From positions 1 through 59,001 of the forward strand of contig DASRFK010000037.1 in the NCBI GenBank assembly GCA_035651635.1: 59,001 nucleotides of DNA, in the 5' to 3' direction. The notes below the pieces were generated by a model. It saw only the letters and a list, made by a program, of their open reading frames with translations. It was not told the DNA's origin and ran no database searches. The DNA comes from JANXQE01 sp035651635. GTDB lineage: Bacteria > Verrucomicrobiota > Verrucomicrobiia > Limisphaerales > UBA8199. Of the stretch, positions 52,304 to 59,001 are shown piece by piece. Within the stretch, counting starts at the first letter, position 1. Every line of letters starts with the position of its first letter. Position numbers and translations under genes: made by a program.

Positions 52304-52533
52304 CCGGTCTACGTCCGGTTTGCAAACAAGAGGTTATTTAGCCGGCGTGCTTCTCTTCATTTTCGATTGCCCTTTTAATGATACGGACCCCGGCCAGCGT
52401 TGCAAACCCAAATCGAGTAAACGGAAACGGCGTGGACGGAATAGATAAACTGGCGCACGTGGCAATCACCTCACCACCTGCCGCGTGGCAGATTGAGCCC
52501 TAAGTCGCGGCAGGCCCAAACCGCCATAATCTA

Positions 52534-55014
52534 TCAAGGCAAATGGTATGGTCTGCCGGCCTGGTATAGAAGGAGGCGTTCTTCAGCCGCTTGAGCGAGG
52601 TCTGTTTTCCCCTGCCGGGTAGCGAGATCCTTTGCTTTCTGAGCGGCGGTGGTCGCATCGCGGAATTGGCCGTTCTCGGCGCAGGCGACATCGAGCGCGG
52701 CCCAGGTACGAACCTGGTCAGCGGCGCCGGCCAGCTCCAGCGATCGGCGAGCCAGCTCCAGCGCGCGTTTGCCGTTGCGTTTGTCCGGGTGCGGATTGGT
52801 GGCCAATAGCCAGGCCAGCTCGCTGAGTGCCTCAGGGTAGTCGGGTTTCAGCCGAATTGCTTCCTCGAGCTCCTTAGTCGCTTGCTGGTACTCTCCGCTG
52901 CCGGCATGGGCAATTGCCAGATCGAAATGGCCGATGGGCTCGCCGGGCCGCAAATACACCGCCCGAGCGTACTGTTTCAAGGCCTCAGTCCTCTGACCAC
53001 CTTGCCACAGTAACGAGGCCAGATTAATCCGGAGTTCAGCATTGGTTGGATAGATTTTTACGAGTGCCTCCAAAGCCGCTTCGGCCCCCGGAAGCTTTCC
53101 TTGCCGGGTACGTAAATCGGCCAGGCAGAGCAAGGCGTCGACATGGTCAGGTTTAAGTTCGACGGCTTTGCTGAGGTAGTAATTGGCGTCGGCGAGTTCG
53201 CCGCGATCCAGCAGCATTGCCCCGAGTTGATAATTTCCCTCCACGCTATCGGGGTTGGCTTGAACGTTTTTCTTGTACTCGGCGATTGCATCCTCGTCCC
53301 GGCCCAGTTTATGCAGGACACCGGCCAGGTGCAGATGGGCGAACTCATCCCAAGGCCGCAATTCCAGCGTCCTTCGGTATTCCTGCATCGACTGCTCCGG
53401 GTGGCCTTCCGCTTCGTAGAGACTCCCCAAAGCGGAATGAGCGAAATAGAAGAAAGGGTCGTCGGCCAGCGCGATTTTGAATTTTTGCTCGGCCAAATCG
53501 AGCCGACCACGATTGGCTAGAGCCGCGCCAACGTGGGATTCAGCCACCGCATTATTCGTCGTGACGGTCAGGGCATGTTCAAACAGGACTTCATCGTCAT
53601 GCCAATAACCAGCTTGGGTGTGCGCGGCAAGTCCACACGCCAACAAGACCGCTGCGGCCAGAGAGCTGGACACTAATCGCGCCTGTCTCAGGTTTTGGGC
53701 ATAAAAGTCACCCGACCATGCCAGCGAGAGGAAGATTCCAATTAGAGGGATGTAAGTGTAACGGTCGGCCATCCGCTGCATACCGACTTGCACCACCCCG
53801 ATCACCGGGACCAGTGTTCCCAAGTACCAGAACCATCCTGTGAATACCCAGGGCCTGCTCTTGCGCCAACGGAACGCGAGGAATGATACCGCCAGTAAAC
53901 CTGCCGCAGCGACCAGGATCGTCCACGCCGGCCACTGCTCGGAAGCTGGATGGGCCGGATCGAGGTGCGACAGCCCGTAGCGCGTGTCAGGATGCGGATA
54001 GAACACACAAAGCCGCGCTGGCCATACGGTTTTTGACAGATATGCGACATACGAGACCACGGCGTTTTCCAAACGCAGGGTCATTGGCAGGAAGAGCTTG
54101 ACCGAATGAGCACGGCTTTGAACGAAAAAGGTGACCAGACAGGAAACTACGGCCAGCAAGAGAAAGGGAATCTTTTCCTTCAAGAGCAGGAGCCGGGCGG
54201 AAGATCCGGTCGGCTCCGGTTTGATTCTGCATAGTGGCCAATAGTCCAACAGCAAAAGGACAAACGGCAGCGTCACCAGCATTGGTTTACTCATTAAACC
54301 AAGCGCAAAGAACACCAATGCAAATCGGTACGGGCGCGTACCGGCTGAGCGAAGACTTTGCGTGGCTGCCACGTCCTCGCCGATTCCACCAGGCTCAGGA
54401 GGGCGGGCTCCTTCCGTGGCCTCCACGTACATGGCATAGGCCCAAATTGTTAATAGAAAAAATAAAGTGCTGAGCAAATCCTTCCGTTCGGCCACCCACG
54501 CCACGGACTCGACGTGCAGCGGGTGCAAAGCGAAAAGGCCGGCGACAGCAAGCGACGGCCATGGTGCCTCAGTCAACCGCAAGAGCAGCAGAAACAGAAT
54601 GGTGGTATTGGCTATATGCAGCAGCAGGTTAACCGCGTGATGTGCGGTCGGGTCCAAGCCGAACATTTGCACGTCGAGCATGTGGGAAATCCAAGTCAAT
54701 GGATGCCAGTTGGAGGCGTAGCTGGCAGTAAATGCCCAAACGATATTACGAGGGGTCAATCCCGTCGCAACGTGGGGGTTTTGGAGCACGTACTCGCCAT
54801 CGTCAAAGTTGATAAAGTTGGCGTGAAGAACAGGCCAGAAGGTCGTCAGGGTTGCTACCCCCAACGCCACGCAAGCGATGAGACGAGTAGCCGTGCTCCA
54901 CTTAGTTGTTTTGTTCGGAGTCGATGCCCGGGTCGGACTGGTTTGAACCTGAACCAAGCGCATCATACCAGCCGGGTTTTCGTCCTGGTTCATAATTCGG
55001 CCGCTCATCGACAT
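52534..55014 (-). CDS. TMTC-like multi-helix protein with TPR repeats
   Basis: 826 residues. The N-terminal half has about 11-12 membrane helices with the GT-C/TMTC-like opening FINFDDGEYVLQNPHV (Asp-Asp pair in the first loop), NWHPLTWISHMLD, HPLHVESVAWVAERKDLLSTLFFLL and LMSKPMLVTLPFVLLLLDYWP. About eight TPR units follow (from about 500 to 780). Animal TMTC proteins transfer mannose to proteins; the bacterial ones are uncharacterised, so protein glycosylation is inferred. A paralogue lies at 56478-58580 on the other strand. Confidence 0.85.
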   Translation of the reverse strand: MSMSGRIMNQDENPAGMMRLVQVQTSPTRASTPNKTTKWSTATRLIACVALGVATLTTFWPVLHANFINFDDGEYVLQNPHVATGLTPRNIVWAFTASYASNWHPLTWISHMLDVQMFGLDPTAHHAVNLLLHIANTTILFLLLLRLTEAPWPSLAVAGLFALHPLHVESVAWVAERKDLLSTLFFLLTIWAYAMYVEATEGARPPEPGGIGEDVAATQSLRSAGTRPYRFALVFFALGLMSKPMLVTLPFVLLLLDYWPLCRIKPEPTGSSARLLLLKEKIPFLLLAVVSCLVTFFVQSRAHSVKLFLPMTLRLENAVVSYVAYLSKTVWPARLCVFYPHPDTRYGLSHLDPAHPASEQWPAWTILVAAAGLLAVSFLAFRWRKSRPWVFTGWFWYLGTLVPVIGVVQVGMQRMADRYTYIPLIGIFLSLAWSGDFYAQNLRQARLVSSSLAAAVLLACGLAAHTQAGYWHDDEVLFEHALTVTTNNAVAESHVGAALANRGRLDLAEQKFKIALADDPFFYFAHSALGSLYEAEGHPEQSMQEYRRTLELRPWDEFAHLHLAGVLHKLGRDEDAIAEYKKNVQANPDSVEGNYQLGAMLLDRGELADANYYLSKAVELKPDHVDALLCLADLRTRQGKLPGAEAALEALVKIYPTNAELRINLASLLWQGGQRTEALKQYARAVYLRPGEPIGHFDLAIAHAGSGEYQQATKELEEAIRLKPDYPEALSELAWLLATNPHPDKRNGKRALELARRSLELAGAADQVRTWAALDVACAENGQFRDATTAAQKAKDLATRQGKTDLAQAAEERLLLYQAGRPYHLP

Positions 55015-55073
55015 CTTACAAACTGGCCACGCGCACGGTCAAGGTTAACGACTGACTACGGGGAACCAGGAAA

Positions 55074-55100
55074 CAAAAAAAGGCATCCTTGCGGATGCCT
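55074..55100 (-). terminator. Intrinsic terminator of the pseudopilin gene
   Basis: On the minus strand AGGCATCC-GCAA-GGATGCCT forms a perfect 8-pair stem with a tetraloop, followed by seven T and GTTT. It lies 33 bases after the stop at 55133 and before the next gene start. Confidence 0.9.
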
Positions 55101-55132
55101 TTGAAAAGGAAAGAGCTTTGCCTTAAGCTTGG

Positions 55133-55954
55133 TTAGGGAAACTGAAGCCGGTTGTAGCCAAGCCCGGTACAACCGGTCGGATTCTTCCAAACAATGCCGC
55201 CGGTATTGCCGCCATCGCCTGAGTTACGCAGTGCTTCCTGCAGACGCGACTTGCTGAACTGTTGCACGCTGCCGTCAGCCAAGCCAACGTTGCCCTGCTT
55301 GGAATGCATGCTATCTAACCAACCAGGGCCCGCGACAGGGTCAAAGTTTGTGCCCAGCGAAACGTTAAACGCAGGTGCGTAGCTCGAAGGATAGGTCACG
55401 AAACCATGCACCGGGGTCACCTGGCCATCAGATCCCATGTTGTGGTCGCCAGTTAGGAACATCTGCGGGTTGGTATCCACGGCATCGACGCCAACGAAAT
55501 AGCTGGTATTCAGGTCGTTGGTGTAGGGAACGATGGCCGCCGAATTGAGTGGAATAGTTCCGGCAAAGGTGCTGGATTGCATACGAGCTTCGTTCTCCGA
55601 CGGGCAAATCACCACTTTGGGAGTGCTCAACTCGTTGGACATCACCATGAAGAACCCGAAGGTGCCACGGCTGGCGGTCTGTGTATTGGCCAGCACGCGC
55701 GAACCCACGAAATCTGAATATCCTCCGTTGGCCGCCGGGACGCGCGTCGGGAACGCGTCGCCGTTATCCAAAGCCCAGGTCTTAAAGGCCAGACCGATCT
55801 GCTTGAGATTGTTGGTGCAGTTAATGCGTTGGGCGCGGGCTTTAGCCCGGGCCAGCGCCGGCAGCAACATAGCCGCCAGAATGGCGATAATGGCAATCAC
55901 GACTAACAATTCGATCAGCGTGAATGCACTGAGTTTTTTACGTAAGTTCTTCAT
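55133..55954 (-). CDS. Prepilin-like protein of the DUF1559 style
   Basis: 273 residues. The N-terminus is a type IV prepilin signal: KKLSAFTLIELLVVIAIIAILAAMLLPALARAKARA, cleaved before Phe11, with Glu15 as the +5 residue. Ala instead of Gly before the cleavage site is a variation. The body has INCTNNLKQIGLAFKTWALDNGDAFP and, near the end, SKQGNVGLADGSVQQFS, the H-X9-DG-like closing motif common in the large pseudopilin families of Planctomycetes and Verrucomicrobia. Probably exported and assembled or surface-bound; the role is unknown. A strong terminator follows, so it is likely well expressed and monocistronic. Confidence 0.9.
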   Translation of the reverse strand: MKNLRKKLSAFTLIELLVVIAIIAILAAMLLPALARAKARAQRINCTNNLKQIGLAFKTWALDNGDAFPTRVPAANGGYSDFVGSRVLANTQTASRGTFGFFMVMSNELSTPKVVICPSENEARMQSSTFAGTIPLNSAAIVPYTNDLNTSYFVGVDAVDTNPQMFLTGDHNMGSDGQVTPVHGFVTYPSSYAPAFNVSLGTNFDPVAGPGWLDSMHSKQGNVGLADGSVQQFSKSRLQEALRNSGDGGNTGGIVWKNPTGCTGLGYNRLQFP

Positions 55955-56477
55955 AGTCTCTGCTGGTTTTTGAGTTTGTTTGTGGCTGACAGACTGGAGA
56001 TTTACAACGAACCCGATCCGGCTGTCAACGTATTTAATGCTCTCTCAAGCACGCCTGATGCCATCCGGGTTTTTGCCGAGAATGCCCAGGAAATCGTGCT
56101 TTCTTGTTGAATGGCGCAAAGAACAACGCGTGAATTTCACGCCTTTTGCGTGAAATTCACGCGTCACCAACGACAGCCCTTTGACTCTGGCGAGGACAGG
56201 TCAGCCGCCTTTTAGAAGCCAGTGCTGCTCGGCCCAACGCGCCGACCGAACATAGCCCAGGCCTGAGGCCAAAGGCCGATGGCCTGGGTTAGGGTATGCT
56301 AAACATCAGTATGCCCTGAAGAGCAACAGTCCCATCTGGACTCTTTTGTTGGATTTCGACGCGCCCGGCACAACTCTTCTCGAGCCATTGCCATTGGGCT
56401 TGCCTTGTGACCGCCCGAGCGCCAGAGGCGCCTCTCACTGAATTGACGATGCGCCTTGCGGCGGTCAAACTGCCGGC
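55955..56477. other. Intergenic region between the pseudopilin and TPR genes
   Basis: 523 bases between diverging genes. It holds the double palindrome at 56128-56162 and a GC-rich inverted repeat CCCAGGCC...GGCCTGGG near 56257-56287. A clear sigma-70 promoter was not seen for either gene. No coding region is supported. Confidence 0.6.
56128..56162. promoter_or_regulatory. Pair of 15-base palindromes (candidate operator)
   Basis: GCGTGAATTTCACGC (56128-56142), CTTTT, GCGTGAAATTCACGC (56148-56162). Each half is a perfect palindrome around its centre base, and the two are also reverse complements of each other, so the site reads the same at two scales. Centres are 20 bases (about two helix turns) apart, as expected for two regulator dimers on one DNA face. 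It lies 174 bases upstream of the pseudopilin start and 316 upstream of the TPR gene. Confidence 0.65.
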
Positions 56478-58580
56478 ATGGACATCAAACCAGGGGTCCC
56501 CGCCCCGTCGTCAGGGTCGGCCCCTGGGACGCCCACCACCCGACTTGTCAGCCTGGTTCTTGTTCTCGGAACGCTTTTTCTTTACTCGCCGGTGCGTCGC
56601 TACGGGTTTGTGATTTACGATGATCCGGATTATGTGACGCAAAATCGAGTCGTACAGGCTGGCCTAACCTGGCCTGGCATTAAATGGGCCTTTGCGGGTT
56701 GGCACGCCAGCAATTGGCATCCACTGACCTGGCTGTCGCATATGCTCGATTGTGAGTGTTTCGGGCTGGATCCCGGGCCTGCGCATCTGGTCAGCGTGAT
56801 TTTGCACGCCGCGAATGCGGGTCTGCTGGCTTTTTTGCTGTTCCGATTGACGAGCTGCCTTTGGGCGGGTGCTTTGGTCGCCGCCCTTTTTGCCTGGCAT
56901 CCGTTGCGCGTTGAATCGGTTGCGTGGATTTCCGAGCGCAAGGACGTGCTCAGCACGTTCTTCTTTTTGCTCACATTGTTGGCTTACACAAAACTGTTTC
57001 AAGCAAGACCGAGCGCAGCCGAAGCATCAAAACTGGCAAAACAAGATCGAGGGAGATATGAAGATCGCGCAAAGATTTCTGGCTCCCCAATTCCAACGTT
57101 TCGTATTTGCCACTTTAAAGAGCTCTGGGCCGCTTTGGTGTTCTTCACCGCTGGGCTCATGAGCAAGCCGATGCTGGTGACCTTGCCTTTTGTCCTTCTG
57201 CTTTTGGATTACTGGCCCCTGGAACGGGCTGGCACAATCTTCAACCGAAACTCCCGGTCAATTTGGCTCAAGTTAGCCTGGGAGAAATGGCCCTTTTTCC
57301 TGCTAACAATCGGCTCGTGCATGGTCACCTTCCTGTCCCAGCGGGAGGAGTCGATGGCCAGCCTGGAATCAACGCCCGCAGGCTTGAGATTAGCCAACGC
57401 GATCGTCTCCTATACGCGCTACCTTCTGATGATGTTCTGGCCGTCCAACCTGGCCGTCCTTTATCCACTTCCCCAGCATTGGCCCTGGCCACAGGTATGT
57501 GCATCGGCCGTTTTTTTAGTTGCTTTGTCGTGGGTGGCGCTGCGGTACCGCCGGCAACGCCCACATTTACTCGTGGGTTGGTTCTGGTACGTGGGGACTT
57601 TGGTCCCGGTGATAGGTTTAGTGCAGGTGGGTGGCCAGGCCCTGGCAGACCGATACACGTACATCCCGGGCATCGGCATTGCCCTGGCGCTTGTCTTTGA
57701 AGCACGAATCTGGAGCCATCGCTTCCAATTGCGCCCGCTCGCCTTGAGCCTGGCCGCAGGAGTCATCCTCATGACTCTCGCCAGCGCCACGGCATATCAG
57801 CTGCCAGTCTGGAGGGACAGTCAAAGCCTCTTTACCCATGCCATTGCTGTAACCAGGGACAATGCGGTGGCGCATACCGATCTTGGGATCGCCTTGGAGC
57901 AAGCGGGCCATTTCAACGAGGCGCTCAGCCAGTACCAAGCAGCTCTGCGGCTTAGCCCCAACTCACCGGAGTTGTTGAACAATCTTGGCAATGTCCTTAG
58001 CCAGTTGGGCCGCCCGGACGACGCCTTGGCCTACTACGCCGAAGGCTTGCGTCTTAAGCCGCGGCCGATCGCCCATTTGAACCTGGGCGCAGCGCAGGCC
58101 CGTCTCGGCAGATTCAGTGAAGCGATGGAGCAGTTCACCCAAGCCGCTCAAATGGACCCCGCGGACCCCAGACCCCATTTTTGGCGGGGGCAAGCCTTGC
58201 TTTGGCAAGGGAGCAGCGCGGCCGCGGTGGCAGAGTACCAAAATGCCGCGAGGCTGGACCCGAACGACACGGAAACACTGCTGCAATTAGCCAGCGTTTT
58301 GGCGGCTGACCCCGATCCAGCAGTCCGCAATGGCCAACAAGCCCTCGCCGTTGCTTTGCGAGCCGACGCGCTGACCGGAGGCGGCGACCCGGTTGTCCTC
58401 GATACATTAGCCATGGCCTATGCAGAGTGCGCCCGTTTCGCCGATGCGGGTGAGGCTGAGCAGAAAGCAGTCGAGCGGGCCGACGCCACCGGGCAAACAA
58501 ATCGCCTCGAGGCCATGCACGAACGGTTACGATTATATCAGTCGGGAAAACCTTACCGCGAAGTCTTCAGCCACCGGTAA
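56478..58580 (+). CDS. TMTC-like multi-helix protein with TPR repeats (paralogue)
   Basis: 700 residues, shorter sister of the protein at 52534-55014. The same sequence marks are present: FVIYDDPDYVTQNRVV (Asp-Asp loop), NWHPLTWLSHMLDCECFGLDPGPAH, HPLRVESVAWISERKDVLSTFFFLL, LMSKPMLVTLPFVLLLLDYWPLER and GGQALADRYTYIPGIGIAL. A loop of about 45 residues near 180-215 (SAAEASKLAKQDRGRYED...) has no counterpart in known domains. About four to five TPR units form the C-terminal part. Possibly a protein glycosyltransferase; unproven. Confidence 0.85.
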   Translation: MDIKPGVPAPSSGSAPGTPTTRLVSLVLVLGTLFLYSPVRRYGFVIYDDPDYVTQNRVVQAGLTWPGIKWAFAGWHASNWHPLTWLSHMLDCECFGLDPGPAHLVSVILHAANAGLLAFLLFRLTSCLWAGALVAALFAWHPLRVESVAWISERKDVLSTFFFLLTLLAYTKLFQARPSAAEASKLAKQDRGRYEDRAKISGSPIPTFRICHFKELWAALVFFTAGLMSKPMLVTLPFVLLLLDYWPLERAGTIFNRNSRSIWLKLAWEKWPFFLLTIGSCMVTFLSQREESMASLESTPAGLRLANAIVSYTRYLLMMFWPSNLAVLYPLPQHWPWPQVCASAVFLVALSWVALRYRRQRPHLLVGWFWYVGTLVPVIGLVQVGGQALADRYTYIPGIGIALALVFEARIWSHRFQLRPLALSLAAGVILMTLASATAYQLPVWRDSQSLFTHAIAVTRDNAVAHTDLGIALEQAGHFNEALSQYQAALRLSPNSPELLNNLGNVLSQLGRPDDALAYYAEGLRLKPRPIAHLNLGAAQARLGRFSEAMEQFTQAAQMDPADPRPHFWRGQALLWQGSSAAAVAEYQNAARLDPNDTETLLQLASVLAADPDPAVRNGQQALAVALRADALTGGGDPVVLDTLAMAYAECARFADAGEAEQKAVERADATGQTNRLEAMHERLRLYQSGKPYREVFSHR

Positions 58581-58622
58581 AAGGCCAATTCCCCGGCCCA
58601 AGCTCCGTTTCGCCCCTGAAGC

Positions 58623-59001
58623 TCAGTGCGACGGCACGGTTTGAACTGCGGCCGCCGTAGTTTTTTCGCTGCTCTCCATGAATTTCCCCGCGGCGAAAAA
58701 CTCGTCTATTTTGTTACAGACGAAAGTATGCCCTTCAGGAGTCCAATGGCCTCCGAAGTTAGGGTATCGCAACGGTGTGGACAGATCGACGTACGGCAAC
58801 CGCAAATACCGAAGGAATTCTTCCAGGGGTGGGTTGGAACGGGTCAGCCCGACGACTAAAGTCGCACCTTTGGCTGCGACGTACTTTTGGAGGTCACGAA
58901 TGATCGCCCCGGTTGGGTCCGGATTAACCACGGGCCGGGTTGCGGTTAGCTTGAACCAACCCCGGATCACCAGTTGTGCGACGTAGGACTTTGCCAGCAG
59001 G
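58623..59001 (-). CDS. C-terminal part of an SGNH-hydrolase-like protein (partial, start beyond right edge)
   Basis: The frame is open to the right edge, giving about 125 residues. GATLVVGLTRSNPPLEEFLRYL, LPYVDLSTPLRYPNFGGHWTPEGHTFVCNKIDEFF carries the Asp and His expected in the last block of SGNH/GDSL esterases and sugar O-acetyltransferase partners (GHWTPEGH). The nucleophile Ser would be outside the window. It may modify a surface polymer, fitting the glycosyltransferase-like neighbours, but this is inference. Confidence 0.7.
   Translation of the reverse strand, partial: LLAKSYVAQLVIRGWFKLTATRPVVNPDPTGAIIRDLQKYVAAKGATLVVGLTRSNPPLEEFLRYLRLPYVDLSTPLRYPNFGGHWTPEGHTFVCNKIDEFFAAGKFMESSEKTTAAAVQTVPSH

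Noticed and set aside
52259..52450. T-box riboswitch before thrS
   Set aside because: The conserved T-box bulge sequence and specifier loop are not seen; only the terminator-like hairpin is supported.

Overview
The window (59,001 bases, GC-rich, genes tightly packed on both strands) looks like chromosomal DNA of a Verrucomicrobia-type bacterium, probably of the Pedosphaera/Limisphaera kind. This is inferred from the gene content. There is a bacterial proteasome with a UBact-type tag ending in Gly-Gln, an NHL-repeat secreted protein with the C-terminal tail common in this phylum, a prepilin-like protein of the DUF1559 style, TMTC-like TPR membrane proteins, and many short palindromic intergenic elements. 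No rRNA, tRNA, CRISPR array or transposase gene was seen.

Layout, left to right. 1-2 kb: the end of an unknown gene and a membrane PAS sensor with no kinase domain. 2.1-8.4 kb (minus strand): a complete protein-tagging and degradation operon in the order mpa, dop, ubact, prcB, prcA, pafA, with overlapping stops and starts in the middle. 8.6-10.4 kb: a lipoprotein, purQ and purS. 10.8-13.6 kb: an AT-richer segment with an NHL-repeat protein and a frameshifted small gene, bounded by a short inverted repeat. 14.6-19.4 kb: hisF, an anion permease, hisI, a membrane protein and trpE. 19.6-22.1 kb: an HrpB-type helicase. 22.2-30.9 kb: an efflux operon made of response regulator, histidine kinase, adaptor, RraA-like protein, RND pump and TolC-like channel, preceded by three TTAATG repeats spaced 11 bp apart. 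31-32.4 kb: YjbQ and a TPR protein.

32.5-36 kb (minus strand): a complete pqqABCDE set. It includes a 31-residue PqqA peptide and a PqqB whose best start codon is ATT. 36.4-42.9 kb: an OPT transporter, a STAS-like protein, DinB, an orphan DGQHR protein, a cupin close to the hydroxynitrile-lyase family and a stand-alone thioesterase. 43-45.1 kb: a dehydrogenase/reductase (SDR) coupled to a LarA-type nickel racemase homologue. 45.4-52.3 kb: aspS, a glycerophosphodiesterase, a NarL-type regulator, two unknowns, and thrS behind a terminator-like hairpin. 52.5-59 kb: two TMTC-like TPR proteins flank a pseudopilin gene with a strong terminator and an unusual double palindrome, followed by a partial SGNH-like gene.

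The main functional blocks are UBact tagging (PafA attaches; Dop activates and removes; Mpa unfolds; PrcA/PrcB degrade), PQQ cofactor synthesis, and signal-controlled tripartite efflux. At least four families of palindromic repeat sit between genes. One of them appears to have extended the PqqC reading frame.
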